Shown piece by piece: positions 55,297 through 63,974 of a stretch of DNA of 64,000 nucleotides. The notes below the pieces were generated by a model. The model saw only the letters and a list, made by a program, of their open reading frames with translations. It made no database searches and was not told the origin of the DNA. The stretch is taken from the NCBI RefSeq assembly GCF_004768465.1, contig NZ_SRMF01000002.1, forward strand, positions 37,509 through 101,508, written 5' to 3'. This DNA is from Natronospirillum operosum. GTDB taxonomy: Bacteria > Pseudomonadota > Gammaproteobacteria > Pseudomonadales > Natronospirillaceae. Each line of letters starts with the position of its first letter. Within the stretch, counting starts at the first letter, position 1. A program made the translations under genes and the position numbers.

Positions 55297-55367
55297 TTTT
55301 GATTCTAATTTAGTATTTATAGGTCTCTACTTTAAGCCCATTTTTCTGCATTTGGACCTGTATTGAT

Positions 55368-55395
55368 CTTATATTGGACTTACTAAAGATTTCAA
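55368..55395 (-). promoter_or_regulatory. Sigma70-like promoter of the chitooligosaccharide importer operon
   Basis: On the minus strand TTGAAA (55395-55390) and TATAAG (55373-55368) are spaced by 16 bases in a strongly AT-rich stretch. The predicted start near 55361 leaves a leader of about 108 bases. Confidence 0.55.
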
Positions 55396-55407
55396 GATTA
55401 GTTTTAT

Positions 55408-55420
55408 GAAAATAATTTTT
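55408..55420. promoter_or_regulatory. GAAAATAATTTTT operator upstream of the importer promoter
   Basis: One mismatch from the palindrome. It is centred about 53 bases before the predicted start, the same place as the upstream site at kdgK. From 55421 to 55639 I see no gene, only a heptad repeat. Confidence 0.55.
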
Positions 55421-55504
55421 AGATCCAGATTAAGTCTCTCGGCAGCACAGGGGAACATGGCCGGGTTGCAGGCAGGGCAACGGATAGCCGACCACGGCAG
55501 CACA

Positions 55505-55532
55505 GACAGCAGACAGCAGACAGCAGACAGCA
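55505..55532. repeat. Four tandem GACAGCA heptads
   Basis: Four exact copies of a 7-base unit in the gap between the importer operon and the outer-membrane protein gene. In another phase the unit is CAGCAGA, one base from the CAGTAGA units found at 14.3 kb and at the right edge. Confidence 0.85.
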
Positions 55533-55639
55533 AGGAGTGTCACAGCAAAGAAAAGTGAAACAACGGAGAGGAAAGAACAGAAGGCAGCTGAAACAGCCTG
55601 CTGGTGCAGGCTGTCTCAGCTACCCTGTTGAGGCGCAGA

Positions 55640-56434
55640 TCAGAAGGTGAAGGCGGTACCGACAAAGAAGCCGGAGGTTTCGAACTCCAGCTTGAAATCG
55701 TCGTCGATCAGTCCGAACTCTTCACCATCAACATCAATGGACCAGTTTCTGTAGCCGCCTTCAATACCCAGACGACCGACCCAGTCCAGCGGCAGAGGTG
55801 CGTACCAGCGCGCCTTGACGTTCCAGTCGGTATGACTGATGCCATCCAGCGGCAGGGTATTCAGTTCACCGGACAACTCGACGTCAACCACCGGCAATGT
55901 CACCCCGCCCGCCAGATGCCCGGCCGGAAGCGGAATACCGGTAAAGCTTTGCGATACATCACCAAAGGTATCATCTTCGAATTCGAACTCACCCAGCAGC
56001 CAGCGCACATTGAGGCCAAAATCGACATAGTAGTCGAGGCCGGGCGCCAGGTCCGGCAGGCTGTAGAACAACGTGGTATCAAGGTGGCTCATGTCCAGCA
56101 GCGCACTGCCCTGGCCACTGTATTGATCACCATCAATCTCGAATGGCGTCGTCTGTACGTTGTCGTTCTCGAGCATGAGACGTTCATACTTCAATTTCAG
56201 ATCCGGCACGACTGGAATACCAATGCGTCCACCCAGATAGAAGCCATTCTGCGCTTCCAGATCCAGATTGGCCTGGCCGCCGCTGCCGGTCAGCGAGGCG
56301 TCGTCACCAATCTGGCCACCATCCAGGCTCGGAAAGGTCATGCCACCGCCGAACTCGAAGTCGACAAAGGGAGCGGCCTGTGCACCCGGCACCACAGTAG
56401 CCAATGTGGCGGCGACGATCATGGTCTTTTTCAT
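55640..56434 (-). CDS. TIGR04219-like outer-membrane beta-barrel protein
   Basis: Protein of 264 residues with a signal peptide (MKKTMIVAATLATVVPGAQA) and barrel-like alternating strands ending in FFVGTAFTF. The repeated aromatic girdle pattern and final phenylalanine suit insertion by the BAM complex. It matches my memory of the TIGR04219 family, whose function is unknown. AGGAG lies 8 bases before ATG 56434; an earlier in-frame start would add 12 unlikely residues. It is next to the chitin importer but not clearly in its operon. Confidence 0.75.
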   Translation of the reverse strand: MKKTMIVAATLATVVPGAQAAPFVDFEFGGGMTFPSLDGGQIGDDASLTGSGGQANLDLEAQNGFYLGGRIGIPVVPDLKLKYERLMLENDNVQTTPFEIDGDQYSGQGSALLDMSHLDTTLFYSLPDLAPGLDYYVDFGLNVRWLLGEFEFEDDTFGDVSQSFTGIPLPAGHLAGGVTLPVVDVELSGELNTLPLDGISHTDWNVKARWYAPLPLDWVGRLGIEGGYRNWSIDVDGEEFGLIDDDFKLEFETSGFFVGTAFTF

Positions 56435-56490
56435 GCTGTTACTCCTGGCTGTTGCTGAGCGTTCGGACATTGCTTGAAGCCCGCTGCATT

Positions 56491-57204
56491 TCAGTCGAAC
56501 TGCACGCCAATGCGCCGTCCGACTTCTTCGTACGCCTCGATAACATTGCCGAGATCCTGTCGAAAACGGTCCTTGTCCATTTTCTCCAGCGTCTCGCTGT
56601 CCCAGAGACGACAGCCGTCCGGAGAGAACTCATCCCCCAGAATCAACTCTCCCTTGAACATACCAAATTCCAGCTTGTAATCCACCAGGATCATGTTGCC
56701 GGCTGAGAACAGGTCCACAAGAACACGATTTGCAGCCAGGGTCAGCGCCTTCATCTGGTCAATCTGCCCCTGATTCGCCCAGCCGAAGGTCAGAATATGG
56801 CTGTCGTTGATCATGGGGTCACCCAGCGGATCATCCTTCAGAAAGAACTCGAACACGGGGGGCGTCAGTGTCTGGCCTTCCTTGACGCCCAGGCGACGCA
56901 CCAGGCTGCCGGCAGCCCGGTTGCGCACCACGCACTCGACCGGCAGCATGGTGAGGTTCTTCACCAGTGACTCATGGGCCGACAGGCGGCGCTCAAAATG
57001 GGTCGGTATGCCGGCGGCGGTCAGTTTTTCCATGACAAAGGCATTGAACTGGTTGTTCACCTGCCCCTTGCGCGCCAGTGCGGCTTTCTTCTTGCCGTCA
57101 AAAGCGGAGGTGTCGTCACGGAATTCCAGAATCAGGTAGTCCGGCTGATCGGTGTAGTAGACCGACTTGGCTTTACCGGAATAGAGCAGCTCTGCCTTGT
57201 TCAT
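56491..57204 (-). CDS. purC: Phosphoribosylaminoimidazole-succinocarboxamide synthase
   Basis: SAICAR synthetase of 237 residues in purine synthesis, joining aspartate to CAIR with ATP. Family motifs: [50 protein letters not shown]-like [22 protein letters not shown] and [23 protein letters not shown] 57204 with GAGG upstream. It overlaps the MBL gene by 4 bases, in the dapA-bamC-MBL-purC order known from Pseudomonas. Confidence 0.97.
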   Translation of the reverse strand: MNKAELLYSGKAKSVYYTDQPDYLILEFRDDTSAFDGKKKAALARKGQVNNQFNAFVMEKLTAAGIPTHFERRLSAHESLVKNLTMLPVECVVRNRAAGSLVRRLGVKEGQTLTPPVFEFFLKDDPLGDPMINDSHILTFGWANQGQIDQMKALTLAANRVLVDLFSAGNMILVDYKLEFGMFKGELILGDEFSPDGCRLWDSETLEKMDKDRFRQDLGNVIEAYEEVGRRIGVQFD

Positions 57205-57983
57205 GCGGGGTCCTCGATACGGGTCTGCACCTGACACCAGTCAAAACCGGCCTCCTGGGTGCTGATACGGAGCTTGTGTTCATGGCCGGGCATGGCGGCG
57301 GCAAGCACCGTCCGGGCCCGGGCCGGGTCGTTGTTCTGTTCACTGATATGGGCAATCACCACCTGCTGCAATCGATCCAGATCCATCTGGCGCAGCAGGT
57401 CGGCACTCTGTTCATTGCTGAGGTGCCCGAAATCACCGCCGACGCGACGTTTGAGCGAAGCCGGATAGGGCCCTTCGGCCAGCATGACCGGGTCATGATT
57501 GGCTTCCAGAATCAGGGCATCCAGATTCTGGTAACACTGGGCAATAAAGGGGGTGATATGCCCCAGATCCGTCAGCAGACCAAGGCGCGCGCCACCGGCA
57601 GAAAATACAAACTGGCAGGTTTCACGCGCATCGTGCGGCACAATCACCGGCTGTACTTCGATCGATCCGAGCTGAAAGGTGCTGGTCGCATCGATAATGC
57701 GCACATGAGGCTCCTGCCGGGATTTCAGACCGATGGCCGTGCCGGCGGACATATAGGCCGGAATATTGAGCTTGCGGCACAGCGCCCTGACGCCCTTGCC
57801 GTGGTCGCCATGTTCATGGGTGACGAGCACGGCGCGCAGACTGGCCGGATCAAACGCCAACCTCTCCATGCGTGCAATGGCTTCCCGGGCGGCAAACCCA
57901 CAGTCCACCAGCACTGTGGTATCGCCCTCTGCGATCAGCGTCGCATTGCCCTTGCTGCCACTGCCCAGAGAGGCATAACGCAT
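57201..57983 (-). CDS. Metallo-beta-lactamase-fold hydrolase (YycJ/VicX-like)
   Basis: Protein of 260 residues with an N-terminal [16 protein letters not shown], the metal motif THEHGDH, and later histidine/aspartate positions [14 protein letters not shown] and AHISEQNND. Relatives act as nucleases or phosphodiesterases, but the physiological role in this operon is not established. One-base contact with bamC upstream and 4-base overlap with purC downstream. Confidence 0.88.
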   Translation of the reverse strand: MRYASLGSGSKGNATLIAEGDTTVLVDCGFAAREAIARMERLAFDPASLRAVLVTHEHGDHGKGVRALCRKLNIPAYMSAGTAIGLKSRQEPHVRIIDATSTFQLGSIEVQPVIVPHDARETCQFVFSAGGARLGLLTDLGHITPFIAQCYQNLDALILEANHDPVMLAEGPYPASLKRRVGGDFGHLSNEQSADLLRQMDLDRLQQVVIAHISEQNNDPARARTVLAAAMPGHEHKLRISTQEAGFDWCQVQTRIEDPA

Positions 57984-58579
57984 TATGAAAGTTCCGCGTA
58001 GAGCTGTTCCAGCAGATTGCGCTGTGTACCCACCGGGAACGGCTGGTCTTCTTCGCGCCGTTCCAGATGCACCTGGGTACCGGCACCCAGCGAATAGAAA
58101 TAGACGTAGATGACCGGGCGCCGCGGGAACAGTTGATCACTGCGGCGTTCCAGCCATTCGGAGCCATCTATTTCGATTCTGTTTTCAGAATCAAGCCGGG
58201 TGCGCCGAACCTCCCAGCCCAGACTGTCAAAAGCGGCTCTTACCTGCTCCGACGCCACTGCAGGTTCATCCGGCATCTCGATCAGGGGCAGGCCATTGGA
58301 GTCGATGTAAAGCCGTAACCGCTCGATGCGACGCTCGGTCACATCGGACTGCACTTCCAGATCCAGCCGGGGGGCACGCAACGACACGGGCGTACCGGCC
58401 GGCAAGGGCTCGGGCAGCCAGTAGCGATTACTCGCCTGCGGCAGCACCTCACTCTGGGTGCGCCAGTCCAGCTCGCGCTCCTGAGTGGTCTGCAGGTCCT
58501 GGCTGGCACAGGCACTCAGCCCGGCACCAATCAACAGCATAAGCGCCAGACGCCTGGCGATCGGCATCAGATTCGGCAT
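57983..58579 (-). CDS. bamC: Outer membrane assembly lipoprotein BamC, short form
   Basis: Lipoprotein of about 198 residues (lipobox LSAC, C24) encoded directly after dapA, the usual place of bamC/nlpB. It has an unstructured N-terminal stretch with WLPEPLPAGTPVSLRAP, then one helix-grip-like domain (EPAVASEQVRAAFDSLGWEVRRTRL). E. coli BamC (344 residues) has two such domains, so the second is missing here. It accompanies BamA in inserting barrel proteins. Start 58579 is favoured; ATG 58567 is possible. Confidence 0.78.
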   Translation of the reverse strand: MPNLMPIARRLALMLLIGAGLSACASQDLQTTQERELDWRTQSEVLPQASNRYWLPEPLPAGTPVSLRAPRLDLEVQSDVTERRIERLRLYIDSNGLPLIEMPDEPAVASEQVRAAFDSLGWEVRRTRLDSENRIEIDGSEWLERRSDQLFPRRPVIYVYFYSLGAGTQVHLERREEDQPFPVGTQRNLLEQLYAELS

Positions 58580-58595
58580 CACTTCAGCGCACTCC

Positions 58596-59471
58596 TCACA
58601 GTACACCGGATTCGATCAGGGCCTGTCGGACCTGATCATGATACTGCTCCGCCAGCGGCACCAGCGGCAGCCGAATACCCGGTGGTATCAGCCCCATCAG
58701 ATTGAGTGCCCACTTGACCGGTACCGGATTGCTCTCCAGAAACAGGTTCTTGTGCAGCGGTTGCAGCGAAGCATCCAAACGTTCAGCCAGTTCCCGGTTG
58801 CCTTCAATGGCCGCCATGCACATGCTCTGCATGGCTCTGGGGGACACATTGGTGGTGACGGAGACGACGCCGTCGCCACCGGCCAGCAGGAAGTCCAGGC
58901 TGGTAGCGTCGTCACCGGAATACATGGCGAAATCCTGCCCGGCCATGGCCTTGATGGCCTGCACGCGCGAGATGTCGGCAGAGGCATCCTTGATGCCGAT
59001 GATATTGGGAATCCGGGCCAGTCGGGCCACGGTTTCGTTACTCATGTCGGTCACTGTACGGCCGGGCACATTGTAGAGCATCAGCGGCAGATCGACGGCC
59101 TCGGCAATGGTCTTGAAGTGCTGGTACAGGCCTTCCTGACTGGGCTTGTTGTAGTAGGGCACTACCGACAGCGTCAGATTGGCCCCGGCCTCTGCAGCCG
59201 TTTTGGTGAGCTCCACCGCTTCCATGGTGTTGTTGGACCCGGTTCCCGCCAATACGGGTATGCGACCACGGCAGTAGTCAGCGGTAAATTTGATCACCGC
59301 CTTGTGCTCGGCCATGGTCAGCGTAGCGGATTCACCCGTGGTTCCGACGGACACGATACCCTGGGTACCGTTTTCGATATGGAACTCCAGCAACTGCTCC
59401 AGGCTTTCCCAACTGATGCTGCCATCCTGGTTCATGGGGGTGACCAGAGCAACGGTGCTCCCTTTGATCAT
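58596..59471 (-). CDS. dapA: 4-hydroxy-tetrahydrodipicolinate synthase
   Basis: Class I aldolase-type enzyme of 291 residues, the first step of the lysine/diaminopimelate branch: pyruvate plus aspartate semialdehyde. Landmarks: STVALVTPMNQDGSI, GTTGESATLT, LMLYNVPGRTVTDM (tyrosine), and the Schiff-base lysine in NIIGIKDASADISR. GAGG precedes the ATG. It leads the bamC, MBL and purC genes. Confidence 0.97.
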   Translation of the reverse strand: MIKGSTVALVTPMNQDGSISWESLEQLLEFHIENGTQGIVSVGTTGESATLTMAEHKAVIKFTADYCRGRIPVLAGTGSNNTMEAVELTKTAAEAGANLTLSVVPYYNKPSQEGLYQHFKTIAEAVDLPLMLYNVPGRTVTDMSNETVARLARIPNIIGIKDASADISRVQAIKAMAGQDFAMYSGDDATSLDFLLAGGDGVVSVTTNVSPRAMQSMCMAAIEGNRELAERLDASLQPLHKNLFLESNPVPVKWALNLMGLIPPGIRLPLVPLAEQYHDQVRQALIESGVL

Positions 59472-59582
59472 GCGGTGCCTCTCTACTATTCAGGAACGGC
59501 GGTAATTTTAACCGTGCAATGGTAATGCTGAACGCAGGTAACCTCAACCTGAATGGGGTTACCGGCGTCCTGATCAGGTTGG

Positions 59583-60725
59583 TCAGCGCTTGTCTTCGGC
59601 CGGCGGCTGTTGCTGTTGGGATGATTCCAATGTCCGGCTGGGCCACGGAGTCTCCCCCAGGTCCGGGTGTTTGGGCCAGGCATTGAAGACGGCCTTGATC
59701 AGAGTCGCCAGAGGTATGGCGAAGAAGACGCCCCAGAACCCCCAGATGCCGCCAAAGAAGAATACCGCCACGATGATGGACACCGGGTGCAGATTGACCG
59801 CCTCCGAGAACAGCAGCGGCACCAGCACATTGCCATCCAGCACCTGAATCACCAGGTAGGCGCCAAGAACAATGTAGAAGTCACTGCTGATGCCGAACTG
59901 GAACAGCGCAATCAGGGCTACCGGAATGGTCACCACGGTGGCACCGATATAGGGTATGAGAACGGACAGACCGACCACTACTGCCAGCAGGGCGGAATAG
60001 TTCAGACCCAGAATCTCGAAGGTAATGAAGGTCACGGCGCCTACAATCAGGATTTCGATCACCTTGCCGCGAATGTAGTTGGCGATCTGCATATTCATTT
60101 CACGGCCAATGTCGGTCAGCAGACGGCGGCGCGTCGGCAGCATGGACAGCGTGGCCTGCCAGAGAGTAGTGCGATCCTTCAGCATGAAGAACACCAGCAG
60201 CGGCACGATCAGCAGGTAGATCAGTACGGTAACGATATTGGGCAGTGTCGACAGCGAATAGCTGACCAGGCGCGGCAACTGGGCCGCCGCCTGATTGCCG
60301 AGTGCGGCCAGATTCAGTTGCTGGATCCACTGCATGACCTGTTCTTCGTCGAAGATTTCGGGGAAACGCTCCACCAGCAGGTTCAGGGACGCCTGCATTT
60401 CGATAATCATCTTGGGCAGTTCAGTGGTCAGCGTCATCAACTGGGTCCACATGAACGGGAACAGCACCAGCCCGACCAGCAGCAGCAAGCCGAGGAACAG
60501 CAACGACAGCAGGCTGGCAGCAACCACCTGCGGGATGCGCCAGCGCACCATGCGATCCATTGCCGGCGCCAGCACATAGGCCACGATCAAGGCAGCGATG
60601 ACGGGGGCCAGAATGCCGCCGAACAGCCAGATGGCGAGCATGGCTCCGACCAGGACAAAAGCCAGAATGATGGCTTCCTCGTCGGAAAAATAGCGGTGGT
60701 AGATACTCTCGATTACCTTCAGCAT
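59583..60725 (-). CDS. AI-2E (PerM/UPF0118) family transporter
   Basis: Inner-membrane protein of 380 residues with about eight helices in the family arrangement: three near the N-terminus (AFVLVGAMLAIWLFGGILAPVIAALIV... region), a periplasmic helical domain, then a cluster including LIPYIGATVVTIPVALIALFQFG. Members export signals or ions in different species; the substrate here is unknown. It follows the TusA-like gene by 3 bases. The Pseudomonas locus has the same pair. Confidence 0.88.
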   Translation of the reverse strand: MLKVIESIYHRYFSDEEAIILAFVLVGAMLAIWLFGGILAPVIAALIVAYVLAPAMDRMVRWRIPQVVAASLLSLLFLGLLLLVGLVLFPFMWTQLMTLTTELPKMIIEMQASLNLLVERFPEIFDEEQVMQWIQQLNLAALGNQAAAQLPRLVSYSLSTLPNIVTVLIYLLIVPLLVFFMLKDRTTLWQATLSMLPTRRRLLTDIGREMNMQIANYIRGKVIEILIVGAVTFITFEILGLNYSALLAVVVGLSVLIPYIGATVVTIPVALIALFQFGISSDFYIVLGAYLVIQVLDGNVLVPLLFSEAVNLHPVSIIVAVFFFGGIWGFWGVFFAIPLATLIKAVFNAWPKHPDLGETPWPSRTLESSQQQQPPAEDKR

Positions 60726-60728
60726 GCC

Positions 60729-60968
60729 TTACTGTCCTGCTTCAATCTCACCCACCCAGATGTTGTCAGTTCGTGTTTCACGCAAGAGTTGATGCGGACT
60801 CGCCGCCAGAAAGCGGGGAATGTCACGGGCCGAGCCCGGATCGTCTGCAATTACCCGCAAGCGCGCGCCGGGCTCGGCCCGGGCCAGCCACTGCTTTACT
60901 TTCAGCAATGGTAAAGGGCAAGCCAAACCACTGGCGTCGATGATGTCTTGCTTTATATTGGTTTGCAT
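60729..60968 (-). CDS. TusA/SirA-like sulfur carrier protein
   Basis: Protein of 79 residues with the sulfurtransferase motif GLACPLPLLKVKQWL (reactive cysteine C17) and the two-layer alpha/beta fold. Its place beside the AI-2E protein and BepA-like protease matches P. aeruginosa PA1006, which I recall as a persulfide-carrying protein needed for molybdenum homeostasis. Start 60968 fits the family length. Its start codon overlaps that of the divergent protease gene. Confidence 0.88.
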   Translation of the reverse strand: MQTNIKQDIIDASGLACPLPLLKVKQWLARAEPGARLRVIADDPGSARDIPRFLAASPHQLLRETRTDNIWVGEIEAGQ

Positions 60969-62412
60969 GAAGCTTTTCACTTTCTTCTCACCCCGGCGCC
61001 AGTCTACCCGGGGACTCAGAGCGGGCCAAGGTATTTCCCTGCTCGCCGTCGCCCTGATTCTGTTTTCGTTCGCCCGCGGTGATATCCTGATTGGCGATTT
61101 GCCCAATCTGGGCCAGCAGGACATTCGCGCACAGAATCAGGAAACCGGCGCCGGATTGCGCTATCTCAGCTTTCTCAATGCGCAGGGCATGACCACCCAG
61201 GACCCTGGGCTGACCTATTATCTGGAGCAGTCTACCCTGCCCCTGCTGCCGGCGTTCAGCAGCGATGGTACCAGCAGGGATCTGATCATATTTGGCATCA
61301 ACCATCGCAGTTTTAACGCCTTTGCGCTGCCCGGCGGCCTGATCGGGGTCCATGACGGCCTGCTTGATATGCTGACGGAAACCAGCGAGGTACAGGCCAT
61401 ACTGGCCCATGAACTCGGCCACCTGGCTCTGGGCCACCACCAGCGGCTGGCGCAGGCGCGGCGGCAGTCCACTGGCCTGGTGATCGCCAGCATTCTGCTC
61501 GCACCGCTGGCCTGGCAGGTCGACCCGGATCTGGCCATCGGTATGATCTACGGCGCTCAGGGCACTGCCATACAGCAGCAACTGGCGTTCTCGCGCAGCA
61601 TGGAGGAGGAAGCCGATCGCATGGCAGTCACGGCCATGCGCTCCGGCGGTTTGCCTCTGAATGGCCTGATCGGGGCCTATGAAGCCATGGCGTCTGCCCA
61701 GCGTTTCCAGTCCGGCACGGCCGGCACGCCCTATCCGACTACGCACCCGGACGTGCGCGCGCGTCTCGCTGACCTGCGCAACCGCATAGAGGGCGATCCG
61801 GCAGCAGATGCCATGGCACCCGACATTCCCCTGTGCTGGATTCAGCTCGATCGCGGCCTGACCGTGCGCGCTGACGATCAGCGCTGTGAACAGTACGCCG
61901 CCTGGCACCAGGCCAACGACACTGCCGAACGCTACGCCCTGTGGCATGAGATTCTTGATGGCCATGCGGCCAGCCCCTACCTGCTGTTCAGAGCCGCCGA
62001 CTGGCTGACCAATCAGGCCACCAGTGAAGACCGCGAGGCTCTGGCCGAGCGCCTGATCAGCTATGGGGAACTGGTGCCGGACAACTGGCTGGCCGCGCTG
62101 GGTCTGATGCAGTTGCACAAGGAAGGTGTTATCGAGCTGCCCCAGCGGCAATGGTCACAGTGGCGCACTATTCTGATGGCCGAAGCGCCGGCCAATGATC
62201 TGCTGGCCTGGAACACCCTGCGCCTGGCTTATCCTGGCGAGCATGAACGGCACCGGGCCTTTCGAGCTCAGGCGCAGACGACCTGGATCAATGGCGACAT
62301 GGACATGGCCATCCGTCAACTGCGGCGGGCAGCAGAACTGAGCGAAACCAATTCTGAACGCTCACGCTGGGAAAGCCAGCTGCGCAACTGGGAACGCGCG
62401 CAGCAACGCTGA
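60967..62412 (+). CDS. BepA-like periplasmic M48-family metalloprotease with TPR-like C-terminus
   Basis: Protein of about 481 residues with a hydrophobic signal (ISLLAVALILFSFARG), then an M48 peptidase domain: INHRSFNAFALPGGLIGVHD, zinc motif HELGH (148-152) and the third ligand region SMEEEADRMAV. The C-terminal third has helical repeats. BepA-type proteases check LptD and other barrel assembly, fitting nearby bamC. ATG 60967 is used; upstream in-frame ATGs (60940/60943) would extend into tusA. Confidence 0.87.
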   Translation: MKLFTFFSPRRQSTRGLRAGQGISLLAVALILFSFARGDILIGDLPNLGQQDIRAQNQETGAGLRYLSFLNAQGMTTQDPGLTYYLEQSTLPLLPAFSSDGTSRDLIIFGINHRSFNAFALPGGLIGVHDGLLDMLTETSEVQAILAHELGHLALGHHQRLAQARRQSTGLVIASILLAPLAWQVDPDLAIGMIYGAQGTAIQQQLAFSRSMEEEADRMAVTAMRSGGLPLNGLIGAYEAMASAQRFQSGTAGTPYPTTHPDVRARLADLRNRIEGDPAADAMAPDIPLCWIQLDRGLTVRADDQRCEQYAAWHQANDTAERYALWHEILDGHAASPYLLFRAADWLTNQATSEDREALAERLISYGELVPDNWLAALGLMQLHKEGVIELPQRQWSQWRTILMAEAPANDLLAWNTLRLAYPGEHERHRAFRAQAQTTWINGDMDMAIRQLRRAAELSETNSERSRWESQLRNWERAQQR

Positions 62413-62445
62413 GCGGGAAAGAGCCTGTGGCTGTACTGCCACTGC

Positions 62446-63501
62446 CTACTTGCGCGCAGCGGCAAAATCCAGCATGCGACGCAAGGGCACCAGGGCCCGC
62501 TCACGCAACTCCGGATCCACCCGAATTTCCTGCTGATCGCCCTGCAGGCTCTGCATCAGCGCATCCAACTGGTTCATGGCCATCCAGGGGCAATGCGCAC
62601 AGCTGCGGCAAGTAGCACCATTGCCGGCCGTAGGTGCCTCGATAAAGGTTTTGTGCGGATTGGCCTGCTGCATCTTGTAGAAGATGCCGCGATCAGTCGC
62701 CACAATAAACTGCTGCTGCGGCATATCCTGGGTGGCCTTGAGCAACTGGGTGGTGGAACCCACCCGGTCAGCCAGTGCCAGCACCGGCTTCGGGCTCTCG
62801 GGATGCACCAGTACGGCAGCTTCCGGGTAAACGGCTTTCATGCGCTCGATACCCTGCGCCTTGAACTCTTCATGGACCACGCAGGCGCCGTCCCACAGCA
62901 GCATGTCCGCGCCGGTCTGATCAGCCACATAGCGCCCCAAATGCTGATCCGGCGCCCACAGAATCTTTTCGCCCTGCGCATGCAGGTGCGCCACCAGGTC
63001 CACCGCGATGCTCGAGGTGACGACCCAGTCGGCCTGTGCTTTCACAGCGGCGGAGGTATTGGCGTAGACGACTACGGTGCGGTCCGGGTGCCGGGCGCGC
63101 AGGGCGGCAAATTCATCGGGCGGGCAGCCCAGATCCAGTGAACACTCGGCGGCGAGTGTCGGCATCAATACGGTCTTGTTGGGGCTGAGTATCTTGGCAG
63201 TTTCACCCATGAAGCGCACCCCGGCGACGACCACGGTAGAGGCTTCGGTTTCGGCGCCGAAACGGGCCATTTCCAGCGAGTCCCCGATGAACCCGCCGCT
63301 GATCTCGGCCAGTTCCTGCATCAGAGGGTCTGTGTAGTAGTGGGCTACCAGCACTGCACCACGACGCGCCAGCTGATCCTGAGCCTGTTGCAACTGCGCA
63401 CGCCTGGCCTCACCACTCAACACGTCCTGTTGCGGGTGTGCAGGAACACAGATTGCTTCGATGGATTCCGGCCTGGTGCCGACTTGATAGGATGCTGTCA
63501 T
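62446..63501 (-). CDS. nadA: Quinolinate synthase
   Basis: [4Fe-4S] enzyme of 351 residues that condenses iminoaspartate with dihydroxyacetone phosphate in NAD synthesis. Landmarks: [39 protein letters not shown] (cluster cysteine), [34 protein letters not shown] and [16 protein letters not shown] 63501 is used; TTG at 63504 is less likely. Convergent with the protease gene, 33 bases apart. Confidence 0.96.
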   Translation of the reverse strand: MTASYQVGTRPESIEAICVPAHPQQDVLSGEARRAQLQQAQDQLARRGAVLVAHYYTDPLMQELAEISGGFIGDSLEMARFGAETEASTVVVAGVRFMGETAKILSPNKTVLMPTLAAECSLDLGCPPDEFAALRARHPDRTVVVYANTSAAVKAQADWVVTSSIAVDLVAHLHAQGEKILWAPDQHLGRYVADQTGADMLLWDGACVVHEEFKAQGIERMKAVYPEAAVLVHPESPKPVLALADRVGSTTQLLKATQDMPQQQFIVATDRGIFYKMQQANPHKTFIEAPTAGNGATCRSCAHCPWMAMNQLDALMQSLQGDQQEIRVDPELRERALVPLRRMLDFAAARK

Positions 63502-63565
63502 CAAACTGTATCCGGACCTTTATCCCGCCTCATGGCTGTAACCCATTCTCTTGCTTCGTCCTGTA

Positions 63566-63579
63566 CCCAGTATACTGGG
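63566..63579. promoter_or_regulatory. Perfect palindrome upstream of nadA
   Basis: CCCAGTATACTGGG, centred about 71 bases before the nadA start codon and containing a possible -10 box (TATACT). It may be a repressor site for NAD-related control. No regulator for it is visible in the window. The remaining sequence from 63505 to 63672 shows no gene. Confidence 0.4.
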
Positions 63580-63672
63580 GTCAAAGGGGTTGGTCATCAA
63601 GGTGCATGATCCGGAGTTTTTCGACTGTCCGGACTGCATTACGGGCTGAGCACTTGCATGGATGCGGGAAAG

Positions 63673-63748
63673 TGGTGGGTCGTGCAGGATTCGAACCTGC
63701 GACCAATTGGTTAAAAGCCAACTGCTCTACCAACTGAGCTAACGACCC
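63673..63748 (-). tRNA. tRNA-Lys(UUU), second of two
   Basis: 76-base cloverleaf on the minus strand: acceptor GGGTCGT paired with ACGACCC, D-arm GCTCAGTTGGTAGAGC, anticodon loop CTTTTAA (anticodon TTT), T-loop GGTTCGAATCC, encoded CCA end. One base differs from the first copy in the D loop. Confidence 0.97.
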
Positions 63749-63841
63749 AATGGCGCGAATTGTGCGGATTCCTGCGGAAAAAGTCAAAGAAAATGAGGCA
63801 CTTAGCCTGCACCCATTACTTCGGACCGGACAGCAGAAAGC

Positions 63842-63917
63842 TGGTGGGTCGTGCAGGATTCGAACCTGCGACCAATTGGTTAAAAGCCAACTGCTCTACC
63901 AGCTGAGCTAACGACCC
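63842..63917 (-). tRNA. tRNA-Lys(UUU), first of two
   Basis: 76-base cloverleaf on the minus strand, with the same acceptor, TTT anticodon and T-arm as the second copy, D-arm GCTCAGCTGGTAGAGC, encoded CCA. The two genes are 93 bases apart and probably share the promoter at 63935-63962. Confidence 0.97.
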
Positions 63918-63934
63918 GCCCAAACGAGGCGCAT

Positions 63935-63962
63935 ATAATAGGGATTTTTTGCCGGAGCGCAA
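63935..63962 (-). promoter_or_regulatory. Promoter of the tRNA-Lys pair
   Basis: On the minus strand TTGCGC (63962-63957) and TATTAT (63940-63935) are separated by 16 bases. A GC-rich discriminator (GCGCC) follows, as in stringently controlled stable-RNA promoters. Confidence 0.62.
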
Positions 63963-63974
63963 CCCCTCTGTCGA

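Noticed and set aside
55505..55532. CRISPR-like array
   Set aside because: Units are 7 bases, directly adjacent without spacers, and no cas genes are nearby.
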